From assembly GCA_013368445.1 (NCBI GenBank), contig JAACJO010000004.1, positions 2,232,001 to 2,296,000 on the forward strand: DNA of 64,000 nucleotides. The letters run 5' to 3'. Origin of the DNA: Leucocoprinus leucothites (taxonomy: Eukaryota > Basidiomycota > Agaricomycetes > Agaricales > Agaricaceae). The notes below the pieces were generated by a model that worked only from the letters and a program-made list of their open reading frames with translations, was not told the origin of the DNA and did not search any database. The position numbers and the translations under genes were made by a program. Shown here piece after piece: positions 23,636 through 36,044 of the stretch (position 1 is its first letter; each line of letters begins with the position of its first letter).

Positions 23636-24377
23636 ATGCCTTCAGCGACTACAATTGACGAGCGCATTTTGAACCATCCATCGTTATCGCTGTCCGCAAA
23701 CTCGTCGTTTATACCCAAGCTACTTTATCCGAATTCGTATCACGTTATGGGGACAAAAGGAAGGTCGACGCCTCGCGTTGTGTGCTGCGCAATTCCTATC
23801 GTGAAAGCTGCTGGAAAAGTGTTGGTCGTCCAGAGCCGGAAGAGACAGGATCTTTGGGTTTGTAAGTCTAACGGTCGACATTACGTGGTCGGAGCTAACT
23901 TGTTTTCTTCCGCTCCTCGCCTCTCTGCGAATAGTACCGAAAGGTGGTTGGGAACCATCGGATGTGCAGCTTGAGGCTGCTGCCTCTCGTGAGGCCTTTG
24001 AAGAAGGTCCTCCCCATTTCCTCTAATCCGTCGCGCACACTCCTAATTCTCTTTCGTCTCTGCTTCTTGTGCTTTCCTCCGCGCCTTCTACGCCCGTATG
24101 TCAAATCACGCGCGACGCTCTCAATTCCACCGCATATACGTCAAATCAAACAGCGGGTGTACGCGGAACGATCACCCGTTATGTTATTACGATACCAACA
24201 CCATCAGCGACTTACCACTTCTATGAGATGGACATAACTGGCCTTGATCAGGATTGGCCGGAGAGAAAGGAACGCGGAAGGGAACTGGTAGACTATGCTG
24301 AAGCCGTTCGACGCCTTGAGTGGAAAACGGAGCTTGCACAGGCACTCAAACTTTCCTCGTTGGCCCCCCGCCGTTGA
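23636..24377 (+). CDS. Nudix hydrolase, diphosphoinositol polyphosphate phosphohydrolase type
   Basis: Nudix enzymes of this type cleave diphosphoinositol polyphosphates and dinucleoside polyphosphates (yeast Ddp1, human DIPP). Exons 23636-23861, 23935-24006 and 24154-24377 encode 173 residues. The joined protein reads WVLPKGGWEPSD, then the Nudix box REAFEEAGVRGT, whose Glu residues bind the metal. The residue normally Glu after GG..E is Asp here (PSD). The N-terminus before GRSTPRVVCCAIPI is about 40 residues; ATG at 23636 or at 23747 could be used. It ends LAPRR. No targeting signal is visible; cytosolic or nuclear location is likely. Confidence 0.9.
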
Positions 24378-25897
24378 TATATCTCCTTTTGGGAATGTGA
24401 CAATCCTCTTCTCCGTTGTTCACGTTGTCATTCATCCCTTTGCCGCTGCACCCGTACGCATATATGCCTGTGAAGAAGGCCGCTCTTTCCGACCGAGTTT
24501 CGACAGTTCAACTTATCAACTATCTAATCTGTTCGTGTTCTTGATGCCCCTCCATTACAACTGCCATCACGATTCCCCTACTCAATCCTCGAAATGGTAC
24601 TTTTTGAGTTCCATTTCGGATGGACCTTGCATTTGCCCATCATCCACATGCTCAGTGAGTCGTGGAAAAGTGTCATTTCTGACACACTCCCCTCCTCCGT
24701 CCCTTTCATTCGCCTTGGTCAATATTCCACTTTCTTACCGTCCGTCCACCGAATTGGTCAATTTTCTACCCTTCGTAGACCTCCTGTGCCCCTGCACGAT
24801 TCCCCACCCCAATCCGAAGTTGAATTCAAATGTCTCACCAGCTCCGAATTCGCAATCACCACCTTTTAACCTACACAAATCTCTTTCCCCCTCCACTCGA
24901 CTGCGTCGCAATACCATCACTCTAGTTAATCTTGCATTTTGTTGTGCCCTGTACCTATCGCTCTATCCTTACGTGGTAGCCTTGGCTTCTCTTTACGTGC
25001 CTCTACATAGCATAGACCTGCTTACTAGCACTGAGACCCGAGAATCCGCTTGACACATTCACCAAGCTTTTGCATCCCGAAACTTTTACTACTCTACTCT
25101 TAAAGCACCACTTACTAGATGTAGTTCATAATAATGATATGCACAAGCGAGCGTCTCCTTCCTCTCTGATTCAACCCTCAACTTGAACAACAATACATCT
25201 TTTTTTCAAAATTGGTGTCACATCCAGATAAGTGCTAACGGAATAGGGTTGCTTGTCCCGGTATCCACGGTTCCCGCAGCCTCGTTGTTTATGAGGCGGG
25301 TTTTACTCGTTGTCCGGTACCCTTGGTCCCTTGCTTCGGCTTTCATCCGATACAAAGTCCGGTACTCGTTTTTCTTCTCTGTCTTGTCTCATTGAGTTTT
25401 GACACAAGAATTGAGAGGGGGAGGAGTGACAGGACCCTCTCTCGCTGCGTAAAAATAGACGTGTTCTGGTCCAGCTATTAATTCGGAGTGATGGATTTCC
25501 GAAGTTCTTCTCCCGGAGCCTGGAGTGTGTCCCTGTGAATCGATAATTCCCTGGAACTATTGCATTATTATTAAATAATTTTCTTGATCTTGAATTATTG
25601 AAAATATATTGGGTGGTTATTACAATAATACTACAATAAGGTTCTAGGACTAAGACTTGCTGAATTATTAACATGATAATCCATCAATAATCCGTCCAGA
25701 TTTTTGAGTGTGCAGTCAAGAATAATACTCAATTATAATTCGGTGATACTGCTGGATTATTGATTCAGGGCCGCAGTGTTAACTGTTGGCCCGTCCAACT
25801 ACAAAAAAGGATCTTTTTCTGGGCTGCGGACCTGCGGCTTGGACTCATGTGTGACAGGTCAACTTCGTCTAAGTCACGTGATTATGTTTACAACACA
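24378..25897. other. Intergenic: pyrimidine-rich Nudix 3' region, then AT-rich tract
   Basis: 24378-25060 is strongly pyrimidine-rich on the plus strand, like a long 3' untranslated region; this makes a stop-poor frame (24295-25053) that I do not believe codes. 25540-25760 is an AT-rich tract with repeated AATAAT/TTATTG words. 25874-25880 contains a palindromic CACGTG just before the small gene at 25898. Confidence 0.4.
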
Positions 25898-26138
25898 ATG
25901 CTGCTGTCGGCACTTGGGCGCCGGGCAATACCACTAACACATCAGGCGCATATTACAAGTCCACCACCATCATGGCTCTTATATCCGGCTTTGCTCTCTC
26001 GTCACGGTAAAATTTGTTACCTTCGGCTTCTCTGCTTCGTGTTCCATTATCAAAGGATTCTATCTCCACACTGGCGTTGCTGTTCTCGGTTCTCTACTCC
26101 AACAGCTGGAGGCACGAGAACGTCATTACGTCGCCTAG
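25898..26138 (+). CDS. Small putative mitochondrial membrane protein (63 residues)
   Basis: Not recognised as a named family. Exons 25898-26006 and 26056-26138 join in frame (phase 1; GTAAAA donor, CAAAG acceptor) to 63 residues. The N-terminus (MLLSALGRRAIPLTHQ) is basic and hydroxylated with no acidic residue, like a mitochondrial presequence. The second part can form one hydrophobic helix (FYLHTGVAVLGSLLQQL), followed by a charged tail (EARERHYVA). Size and layout resemble small accessory subunits of respiratory complexes. A CACGTG element lies about 20 bp upstream of the ATG. An alternative reading from the ATG at 25973 in another frame gives a low-quality peptide. Confidence 0.5.
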
Positions 26139-29100
26139 ATCGCCTAACACAAGGTTCTTCAGTATCTGCAACATGCGCAACTGAGTGCCGCTATGACTGG
26201 ACATCTTTTGTTTCTTCTGATGCTTCCGAGCACAGCTGACTCAAATAATACACATACTGCTATGTCGTGGGGAAAAATGTACTGTTGACCGAGCTCTCGG
26301 AAGGAATGGATCCGAATCAACCACTGTCCAAGTAATTGGTCTGATAGGTTATTACGAGATCCGGAGCACTCTATACTACACCATCACCCGGGCCTGAGAA
26401 AGGGGAGCTTTATGGACTTTTTGGGATCGAAAAAACAATTAGAGAATCAGAGTAGTGTCTGAACCTGATTGTGCACGTATTCAATTCAGCGGCTCTCCAG
26501 CCTTACCAACCTCGGATGCCCGGATGTTCGGAGGAATTCTGCCTATGTATTGGTTTCTCAACTCTGACAGTGCTATGTAGGGACACGACGGTCCTGGTGA
26601 CAGCTTGTGGCCTTGGGCAGCACTACTGACTGCCCTCATCTGGCACGAATTGAATCGAAATGACGTATATGGGCGCTAAGCGAGCAGATCAATGACGACA
26701 TTGTAGGATGCCTGCAGCGTGTTTCTGGGCCGTGGTCAAGGGCACACAAGTCGCAGAAGAGAACTGGTACTTATTGTCACAAGCCTTGCTTCCTATCGTT
26801 GACATAGGAAAATGCCGCAGTTCATTTTGACCATCGTGATCAACTCTATGTCTTAAGTTATGTCAAGTGAAGTGGGGAAAGTTTCTGGCTGTGTGACGCG
26901 ATCGGACCGTTCAAACGTTCATTCTTGACGGTGATTCGTAGATTATAGCCAATGTAGGTATGTCCTGTTGCGATCCTAAATTTGCGTCATGTGAACACGC
27001 TGACATCTGCCCATGCTGTCTCGTCCACCGAGATTTTATGAGGTTTGGCGGGAACTCCTTCGACCCTTCCAAAAACTCCGTTCTCGTTGAACGCGGACAA
27101 TGTGGTACAGACGTAGATTCCGTGTTTCATCTTACTATATCTCGCTTTCTGCAAGTGGGCTGGTGGTAGGACAAGTAGCAGTGGTCTAAATCTGAAATCA
27201 GACCGACTGATCATGTTTTTCATTTAATGCATATTTACTTGAATAGGTGAGTGGGTTCCCAGCTTACTGGACTTCTCCTTGAGGATTCCTTTCTCAAACT
27301 CTAATACTTTATGATATCCCCAGCCAGCGGCCATCGGCGCAGCCGAAAGTTAACTTGTGGGTTCTCTTTTTTTCTTCATATTCCGTGCTCAAGTCCGCAA
27401 ATTTCTGTGCCTTTGAAGACGTTGCCTTGGTTGCCTCTGTTGCATTCTGAAATCGCTCCGGTACATGAAATTTCATACGTTCATCTCAGCTAGGGAATTT
27501 AATATTTCACCGGGCCGTCCCACTTGGAGGCGGTGACGCCTTAATTTGGCCTCATTTCCGGAATACTAGGCGTCGGGGATGTCCATGGACCGGTAGTAAG
27601 GCCAGGATAAAATTTTACTTGGCCATGACCAACCTTTGACGGCGGGTGGCTATTGCCTTTGGGACAAATGGCCCACTCAATACAATCGCACAAGCCCATT
27701 GTTTGCACCTTGTACCGATCCAAACATGTGTTCGGGCGCAGTTGTAGTGGCAGACAGTCCAGCTTTAATTGGGAGTTACCTTCCCTCATTTCAAGGTCTT
27801 CTGCGGGCTAAGTGGAAACTCAGCAGTTGCATGAGAACTCGGGTGCTTCTGCTTAATTGGGGTTATTCGGCAACGGACTGCTGCCACCTGCCATGGTTCT
27901 ACACCTGACTTGCTGGTAGATCACCCCCATGTACCTGGATGGGCTTAGCGGCGAGTTGGGTTTACACATTAATACGACGGTATCTGTACATCTCCTAGTT
28001 TAATGCTCGGGAACGTCTACCCACCACGACCGAAAGAAAGCTTGAAGGCCAGGGTTGCTTCTGGCAAGTCGGTGTCGGAGCCGGGAGGTTCATAGTGGTT
28101 ACAAGGGTTTGTGTCATCGTGTTCAGGAGTGGGAGGACACATCAAGGTCCCACATTCACTATTCAAACGTAGCATGACTGCCCTATATTTTGTTTCGACT
28201 CTGTCTTTATCCCGCTTAGGTATTCGTTTCGACGTAGGTTACTTGACCTTTTTCCTTCAGATTGTTTGGTTAGCTGGCTAGTCGGGTTCCCATGAACTTG
28301 TTTATTGTGTGTAGGTGCCACAAATAACCTTACATCATACACCACATCATATTGTACGTTGATAAGTAGAACGTCCCTTTACTGAACGATAGTCGGTCCC
28401 GATGGAACATCCCTTTCTATGAGACCTTCTTCAGTCTCTGTCTTCGAATCAGGTTTCCCATAAACGACAGAGAAGAAGAAACACGCACCCAAAACCATTG
28501 TTAATCGCCCGCTTATCGCCGTGAATTTCCGCCGTCTCGGGTCTCATAAAAAGCGTTCTTTAACAGTGATTTGTCCGGATATGGCGGGGAGGGTGTTTTC
28601 AAGTGCAGTTTTCAATCATCAGATTGCGCTCGCTCCTTGGTGGTTCTGAAGAATGGAGGGTGTGGCGCATTGCGTGTTGATTTATTGAATAGACGCACAA
28701 CGTACCTATACTCAATTTAGTTTCCGGCCACTGTAGGAAGTGACCCCCCCTTGCTGGCATACATAGTCAATACTTTTTTTTTGTTACGAGACCATCAGCT
28801 ACTCTTTACGTGAGTTCCCCAGATGGTGTGACGCCCCACTTGGTGTTGTTAGGCGAAGGTCCCGAATCCCGGTAGCAGACAATTGTTGCGAGGGTAGCGC
28901 TTTCAGTCCCCAGCTGGAGGGCAACTGGTGATGGAGTGAATCTTGCAAAGCAGCTCTCTCTTTGAGTCGACAGGTATTACGAGGAAACTATATTATAACA
29001 GGCCTATCGACGATTGCCGATATATCATCGATCTTTGTGACCGCCTCTGGGTGCTGCGAGTGACTACGCAGATTTAGCTGGTTTCTGCCATGTTAGGTAA

Positions 29101-29747
29101 CCACTTGTTGTCGGTACCGTCTCCTTGTGATTTCATCTTGAGCAAGCCCCACATTCTGGCGAGAAAATTATACGCGAGGCCGTCGAATGCCAATGGGCAT
29201 TGATTTGACAAATAGCAGCGATGCCTCCTTATATACCTTTTGTCCACCCTCTGGGTCGGAGCCGCTCACGGTCGGATCTATTACGAACCCTCAATCCTAC
29301 AGCTGGTCCATGTGCATCAGACATTGAGGTCAAGGCGTGTTAAAGGTGACGAGGTCCTCAAGAGGCTTTAGAGGGTGTCCGGTGGGCTGGATCTGTTTGG
29401 CGAACAACAGCAATAGTCAGTTGAACACTGAAGTGACTGAACACATCAATCGGAAACACAGGCATGGGGATCTGGTGCGTGGCTTGGTAAACCTTCGTTG
29501 GTGCTTGCGTCCGTCGAGCATCCCCGAACGGCTTGGTGGCGATCTCGATCGTATCGGTAGAGATCGTACTGTATTGACAGTGCGACTACTAAATTTGGCT
29601 AGTACTGTATGCCCAACCCTTTTGCTGATCAAAGAGGTCATGTCGAGACGCCCTTTCTCGCACTTATTTATATGAAAGACAACTTCACCTTTCAGACAGA
29701 AACCTCTCCCAATCGCCCGAGCTTGACTCCAAACTCTCTCCTCAGCT
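26139..29747. other. 3.6-kb gene-poor region
   Basis: No open frame here exceeds about 115 codons, and none shows a domain, a signal peptide or a believable exon chain. The composition is not obviously different from the flanks. I searched by eye for reverse transcriptase, transposase and RNase H motifs and for terminal repeats and found none. It could be decayed transposon sequence, a non-coding RNA locus or simple spacer; the right 1 kb includes the promoter of the TEA factor. Confidence 0.4.
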
Positions 29748-30849
29748 ATGTCTATCAACTCCTTCCAAGTCCAAGGGAACTTCGAGGCCAGTGGCTCAAC
29801 GGCAGACACTATCACTACCCAAACTATGACAGTGGATGAACTTTCTTCTACATACACTGTTGCGGAGTCGCTCGCAGTCATGCAACAGCGAGATGTTACT
29901 GGCCGTCGATGCCATAAGACCCTCAAAGGGAGAGGCGAAGCTGTATGGCCTCCCACCCTGTACGTGCTCGTTGCGTTCCATTAATAACTCTTCAGTCGTT
30001 GAATTTGGCCCTTTGTCACTGTTTGCAGGGAAGCGGCGCTCATCAAAGGTATACCAGACTGCCTGCAGCGGGGAACTTGATATTGACTTGAGTATACTTC
30101 AGGTTTACATGTGTATTCAGAACGACATCGGGTACATATGAGGCACCGTGGCCGCTTCATTGGCCGCAACCACTTTCTTTCGGACTATGTGAAAACCGCT
30201 ACTGGTCGGCGACGAACCGCAAAGCAAGTTGGAAGCCGCCTCCAACAGCTCAAGGATACATGCCGTGAACTCGACAGTATGTCGATTAAAATATCACCGC
30301 TCCACTATATTCATTACCGTGTTGTAGTTCTCTACTTGATCACTGGCAGCCGTTCACTGTCCCCTCGGCGTGATCCTCGACGCGGTAAAAAATCTGGATC
30401 AAAGACTTCATCACGAAGATCGGTCAGTAGCTCTCCCGAGCTATCAGACGGGGTCATTGAACAGACCCCAGAGCCCCATGTGAGCGATTTTTGTCGCCGA
30501 GACCAATTTTTATATTGACTTGAGGCAGCATTTCTTTCAGGGCTCATCATCGCCTGAGTATGTCCCTCTTATCGAGACTCCTCAGGTCAACTCCTACTCT
30601 GCTCCTCCTGTCACGTCAACTTCCCCCGTATATGTTCCGTCGAATCAGTGCTCTTTCACACATGACCAGTGCAGTACGGTTCAGTACTATGCATCTTCCC
30701 AGTGCTACTCTCATCCGCACGAGTGGTCTGGTGCTGCCCACCCTCCTCCGTCTTCCACGTATTCTGCGCATTCGCAACAATGGGGTAACTATTATCCTGC
30801 GGTGGAAGCCCAGCAGCAGTATGCATACTACGATTCCCAATATTATTGA
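29748..30849 (+). CDS. TEA/ATTS-domain transcription factor (AbaA/TEC1-like)
   Basis: Nuclear DNA-binding regulator; relatives control development (Aspergillus AbaA) and filamentation (yeast Tec1). Exons 29748-29959, 30029-30048 (20 nt), 30103-30276, 30328-30479 and 30541-30849 give 288 residues. The TEA domain spans about residues 50-135: RRCHKTLKGRGEAVWPP, EAALIKGL, then GRFIGRNHFLSDYVKTATG and RRRTAKQVGSRLQQLKDTCR. After it come a Ser/Arg-rich stretch (SPRRDPRRGKKSGSKTSSRR) that may be a nuclear signal and a Tyr/Gln/Pro-rich C-terminus (SAPPVTSTSPVY, EAQQQYAYYDSQYY) that could activate transcription. It is much shorter than ascomycete AbaA. The gene converges on TAN1, with stops 163 bp apart. 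Confidence 0.9.
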
Positions 30850-31012
30850 CGAGTTTTTTTCTGGGCTTCAGTACTATATACCCACGTCTCCGTCATGCTT
30901 GATTAAGATCATGATTCTTCAGCTTTCCTATCATCTATATGCGTTCACCATGCTTTCACGGAATTCTCATGTACAATACTTGCACCTTGATTTTATCGTT
31001 GCTGTCATTATA

Positions 31013-32251
31013 TTATACTGGAAGTCGAGTATTATCCGATGCATCAGAAAGCTGTTGGTGCCTCGCAATCCCCATGACATTGAATTTCTGGAGGCGGTAA
31101 TATTCTTCAACTATGGAAACCCCGCAAACGCTCTAATTGAAATAAGAATAAAGGAACCTTCGCTCGGACTGAGTATGATCGTACCTTGAAAACCTCAACA
31201 AGAATGAAAAGGTCAGGATTCTCCAGCGCTACTGTATGTTCCTCAGGCATACAGCGTGCAATATGTTGAATAAGGACCGGGCGCGAAATCGTGCTATGAT
31301 TTCGGATCCTTAATTCCACCTTGTACTGGCTGCTGTTAGATCATTCGGCGATTCATAAGATGGCTAAAAACACACTGTGAACTTTCTGCCACAATGGCTC
31401 CGAAAGAATTTGGTGAAGACGTCACGACATAGCGATTCAATTTCTGGTAGATTGGCGACACAGTTTCCACTGACTGGAACAAAACGATGTGTATGCCTAG
31501 AAGGAAAGTTAATCATCATTCTCAGTATCTATGGGAATGAATTGGCTTGCTACCGGGTATGTGTGATCCCTGTGCGTTGCACATTTTCTATATGTTTTAC
31601 GACCAGTTGTACAGGGTCGACGGGTGGCTTGCACGAAATGTACACGACTAGAAAATATGTGGTAAATCAACCTGTGAGGATCGGGTGAAGATTTTTACCA
31701 CAGGGGGTATTTGTTTGGCAGCTAGCTAGGCGAAAATGAGGTGAATTAGAAGATCGACAGCAGAAGGCACCGTCACCAAATCGTTTTTCTTTCCTCGGCT
31801 TCTGCAGAGAATTCATTTCGTTGGCGATTTGAGCTTCAAGGCTCAGTTCGCCCTTAACCGGCACGGCTTGTCGTTCCCCAGGTTCGGAACCCTCATCGGG
31901 CCACAACTCGTCGGCTAACTGGAAAAGCTCGCTACTTGTGCTATTGACGGCTATCGTGAAAAGCTTACCGATTCAAAGAGGTCATACAATTCGCCGACTG
32001 TCTGTTTTTCTTTCCCCTTCACACCTAAGATTTTGAGTATTTCAGAGAACGCTAAAGCAGATACATGAATCGGCCTCACAGCTTACCCATATACCGGGTC
32101 CATCTATGCTCCGTTTTTCCCAGATGGGCGTTCCGTCCTTCATAGAATCTGGTGTTAGCAAAACCGCACGATATCAATTCAGCGACCACACTACAGAGCG
32201 ATATCTCTTTCGTTTCTCGCTTCCAAGCATCTTCTTCTTGACTTCTGCCAT
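31013..32251 (-). CDS. TAN1: tRNA acetylation adaptor TAN1/THUMPD1
   Basis: THUMP-domain protein that presents tRNA to the Kre33/NAT10 acetyltransferase for N4-acetylcytidine formation at position 12 of Leu and Ser tRNAs. Nine exons: 32195-32251, 32080-32137, 31969-32024, 31777-31918, 31699-31725 (27 nt), 31554-31647, 31376-31496, 31185-31325 and 31013-31132, giving 271 residues. Signatures in order: KRYRSDGTPIW, DGPGIWVSCVKGKEKQTVGELYDL, RFASCQTNTPC, VVYISCKPPVDP, HRFVPVSGNCVAN, YKVELRIRNHSTISRPVLIQ, ENPDLFILVEVFKSVCGVSIVEEYY and RLQKFNVMGIA. All are typical of the family, so the assignment is secure. Confidence 0.95.
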
Positions 32252-35017
32252 AATCAATTGGATGGAGTGTGTCTGTATCTGAATTAGAGTCTAGACCTTT
32301 AAGGACAGGGTCTGATTCAATCGTTGCACTGATCAGCGATCACGATATTCTAGAACATGTGACTGCTAGTTGGGCGAAAATTTCAACGAAGCTCGTTTCT
32401 CCGTCTAGCCTTTTGCGTTCATTACCCCTTCTCAACATCCCCAGAACCAAATCTTTTCAATGGCATTGCGTGTGAATAGCTGATTACCGGCGGAAAGTAC
32501 TATTCGTCAAACAGGGAGCTCAGAAGCTCGGTCGTTTGATAGTCTGCAGACCTGCTTCAGTGATCAGATAAAGAAAATGAGAACGTGGATAGAAGAGTTC
32601 TTCTGGACGAATCTTGCAACCGACTTGTACCAGTTAAGCTGGATATGATATTTCCCGGCAGAATTATCTATTGCTCCTACCTGTACACGTCAAGTTTTTT
32701 TGGAGATTCAGTCTATCTCCGGTCAGCACAAGGCCGTCTCGAGACCAAACCCTTAAACAGTCACTGGATGCGAACTCCGCCAGGACACGGGCTTCTGGAT
32801 TCTGTCAAAAATTTATGGGTGTTCGCAAACCTGGGTTGATCAGGATGGTGTTCCTTGTTTACAAAATAATACCCTTCGAGGTTGCACCCACATTACCGTG
32901 CCGGTTTTCTCGCAGTCCCGGCTGCCGTCCTCTGTTACTTTTCCATTACAGGAAATATTGTACTATTTGTATACACGAATTTTTTCTAGGGGACCTTGGA
33001 GTTTGGTAATCCAGATTCAGGGCGTTTGAATAAAACATACCCGCTTGTATTGGGTTCACGTTGTCCGATCAATGAGGCAACCAGGAGAACGACTCCAAAA
33101 CTGTATTGCCGGCGTCTTATCAGCCACAACCGGTACTCAATTGCATTACCAGCTCGCTGCCGTTGATCTGATATCGAGAAAATACGACTTCGTTAGTTAG
33201 TGCTCTGCTGGCCCTGACCAGCCGCCACATCGAAAGGCGCTGAAGCCTCATAGCGCGAGTGCCCCATAGAACTCAATAACAAGCATAAAGAATACAAAAC
33301 GTCATTTTTGGCACTATTCCACCTAAGTAGACCTGTTTGATGGTGCTCATAAAGTCCCCAAAACTTGCTCGGGTACCTCAATTATTGGGGGTTAAATCGC
33401 GATGGTTGAAGAAGAGCACCTTAGCAAGCGGTCTGGTGACTGATATATCAACTTGTCGACAAAAGGATGATCTGGTCAAGTGGCCAAACACTGAGATCTT
33501 CCCCATATACAATCCAGATTCCAGATACATTTTGAGCTTTGGCTAAGCATCAATCATCAATCAGGTACTGGCAACCGCTTGCTTCCCTTCCTTGAAGTGC
33601 CAGAACAACAATGCTGTGAGTGGCGACATTTTCAGGAAGCCTAATAAGGAGAACTGAAAGGACCTTCCGTTTGTATGTGTAGCATGAGGCCAAAAGCGTG
33701 GCACAGTGTTTATTCCTGACCGACACCAGCTTGCATGCCGGCGACTTAGTCATTACGCGAGGGCCGGCCGTCTGTCCTTAGCAGCGTCGGTTGGACCTTC
33801 CTCATGCTGTGAGATCACTCAAGCCAAGCTTCTACTGACGTACCAGGCTATGGAGAGCCTGATGCATGAGGCCAGGCTCCGCCACCTTTTGGGGTTTCTT
33901 CGTGGCCAAACGGACATAACGAAGATATCTAACGGCACCTAAGGGGGACAACCCCTTCATTGTTGCACACTCCTCAACGGAGCCAAACTATCGTACAGAG
34001 ATCATGGTCGTCTTTGAAGACCAAAGGGTGCTGATGTCGTAGGCCAACGCTCCGAGTTTCATGGCTCCATCGTCATGCCAGACGCCGAACATACAGCACC
34101 TCAGTGTGCGATGCCTAGGTACTTTAGGCTTCATTATACAACGATCGTCGCGTCTTCCGAAGCTCCAGGACAGAAACATCACTGCTTGGTATAATTAAAT
34201 AGGTATCAAATATGGATAAATGGTCCTCGTCTGGAGTACAGCGCGTGCACCTACCAATGTATCACAAATGTCTGTCATTGTGGCGGGCATGTGTTGATAC
34301 ACGTTGTGGCCAGTACGTCGTCTTGTGCTCCTTCCTTAAGCTTAATACTCGGGTACAAGGGTTCCAAGCAAGAGGCCGGCTTTTACAATGTCCAAGGTGA
34401 GCGGCAGTTTCATTAACTCTATATGATCTGGCTGGAGGCTTTCATCACTGATATAGCCTTTTGATTGTCAGGGATAGGAGATAGGGGTTAAGGCTTGGCT
34501 GCATTTCCTGGTCATGACGAGAAGACTCATGGCTGACCTGAAAGAGAACAATGCATCATATGCTGGGGTGCACACGCAGCAATTTGAGTGTTCTTGTCGC
34601 ACATCAATGTCACTTGGGTGTAAACTATTTTGAAGAAGGGGGACTGTTCTTGATCGACCCTTGCAGGGTTTTTCACAAGACGACGATCCTGAGAACAGTT
34701 TTTAGGTCTTCGACTTTGGCTTGGATAGAAAGGGTAAACTTCCGTGAAAGCAACTGTCGCTAAACCCTCATTGAGGTTCATTTCGAAATCAGAGCCTGAG
34801 ACCCCCACATATTCGGCTGCGAAATGGTTACGAAAATACCTGCCGTGAGCCCGAAGTTTCCAAAGCGTTTGCAAGTGCGGAGTGGGAACTTAGGAGTTCT
34901 TCGTTAAGTAGATGGATCTCAGGCCGTCAGGTGGTCTCTGGGGGGTTGGGGATCCGCAATGTTCTCTTTCATGCGTCTCCAGACGCGCAATAAAAAGGGA
35001 TATTCTGAGAATCATAC
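32252..35017. other. 2.8-kb gene-poor region
   Basis: Short open frames occur on both strands, the longest at 34527-34874 (minus), 32671-33009 (plus). None carries a recognisable motif, and I could not chain them with consistent splice sites. No terminal repeats were found. TAN1's promoter is at the left end and the tRNA lies at the right. Confidence 0.4.
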
Positions 35018-35112
35018 AACCGCCGGTGGGGATCGAACCCACAACCTTTGCCTGTTTTTCACAATAAGTGATTAGATAGGAAAGCAACGCACTACCATTG
35101 TGCTACGGCGGC
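35018..35112 (-). tRNA. tRNA-Arg (anticodon CCU) with a 23-nt intron
   Basis: Cloverleaf on the minus strand, 95 nt. Acceptor stem GCCGCCG pairs with CGGCGGT (first pair G-U). D stem GCAC/GTGC closes a loop AATGGTA. Anticodon stem TTGCT pairs with GGCAA. T arm GTGGG-TTCGATC-CCCAC is perfect. The loop reads TT-CCT-A, then an intron of 23 nt, then A; eukaryotic tRNA introns sit exactly after position 37, which fixes the anticodon as CCU. If the stem were shifted by one, the anticodon would be UCC (Gly), but that costs a base pair. An internal B box (GGTTCGATCCC) is intact. Confidence 0.75.
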
Positions 35113-35328
35113 TTATCTGTTGAGTTTTGCGTGATATATAGAACTCGTGACAAGAGCTGCTAGACCCTTGGCGCTCAGATACTTTTTCATACTGACCAGA
35201 GAAATATCACGAAACATTCATCTATGGCTCAAGGTTAGCATCACGCTGCATCGCCCATCTCTGATCGTTCTTCGCAATGATCAAGCTCCAATACGATATG
35301 CCTAATCTTGCAATCTCTTAATCTTTCC

Positions 35329-35692
35329 CTAAAGGCACCGAAGTACTCTACAATCTGGTACTTCAATTAACTTAAGGCTCCGGTATCCCTGCAGCAGTTC
35401 CTTGCCCAACATCCCTCTTAATTGAACCTCGACGACTCCACGTGGGAGACGGCCGCGTTTCCCCACGCTGCGGCTCCCGTAGCGCTGCACAAGTTTCATG
35501 GCCACTGTTCCCTTGTTGAGAACAGTATTCAATGGCTCGTTGTACCATATTTGATAGGCTGTTACGACTTGAACAATGCTTCTCATCATCTTTCTCGTAA
35601 GTGTATTTTTATTCGAACATAGCAAATGAGCGTACGAGTCTCGAAGCGAAGCGAATGGATATAATAGGTGGGTGAGAGTATCGGGTGTTCAT
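35329..35692 (-). CDS. Possible small basic protein, unrecognised
   Basis: Two exons, 35636-35692 and 35329-35589, join in phase 0 (GTACGC donor, GAAAG acceptor, 46-nt intron) to 105 residues. The first exon encodes MNTRYSHPPIISIRFASRL, which is basic and lacks acidic residues, like a mitochondrial presequence. The rest is basic (RYGSRSVGKRGRLPRG) and ends in PDCRVLRCL. I know no family that matches. It sits between the tRNA-Arg and the G-alpha 3' end and could be a chance frame. Confidence 0.3.
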
Positions 35693-36044
35693 GTTAATTA
35701 GAGTCGGTTTTCAGTGAACCACTCGTGGAGGGCAACAGACGAAGTATGTACAAAGAGCCGAACGCGGACAGCTATAAAATACAGTAAAATGAAAACTTCG
35801 GTGATTAACAAGTTCGGAAGCAGGAGTGCTAGGAATACAAAAATCTGTATTCAACATACGGGGGTTCAACCCGCCACAAGGGCCGATCAACGAGTTGGAG
35901 TACCGGAAGATCAGATAGCAAAACAATAAACAGCGGAACAGCAGGGACATATTAAACAGCAGACAATCTGCTTAGATTATATGATAACGAAAACAAAATG
36001 AATGGGCAACCTGCCTGACCAGTCTAGACCATAAGCTGAGGGTT

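Noticed and set aside
24295..25053. 252-codon plus-strand open frame after the Nudix gene
   Set aside because: It overlaps the Nudix last exon in another frame, is extremely Ser/Pro/Leu-rich because the DNA is pyrimidine-rich, and shows no domain. It is best explained as a stop-poor 3' untranslated region.
30560..31189. 209-codon plus-strand frame
   Set aside because: It overlaps TEA-factor exon 5 in another frame and the antisense of TAN1's last exons; both of those genes are secure.
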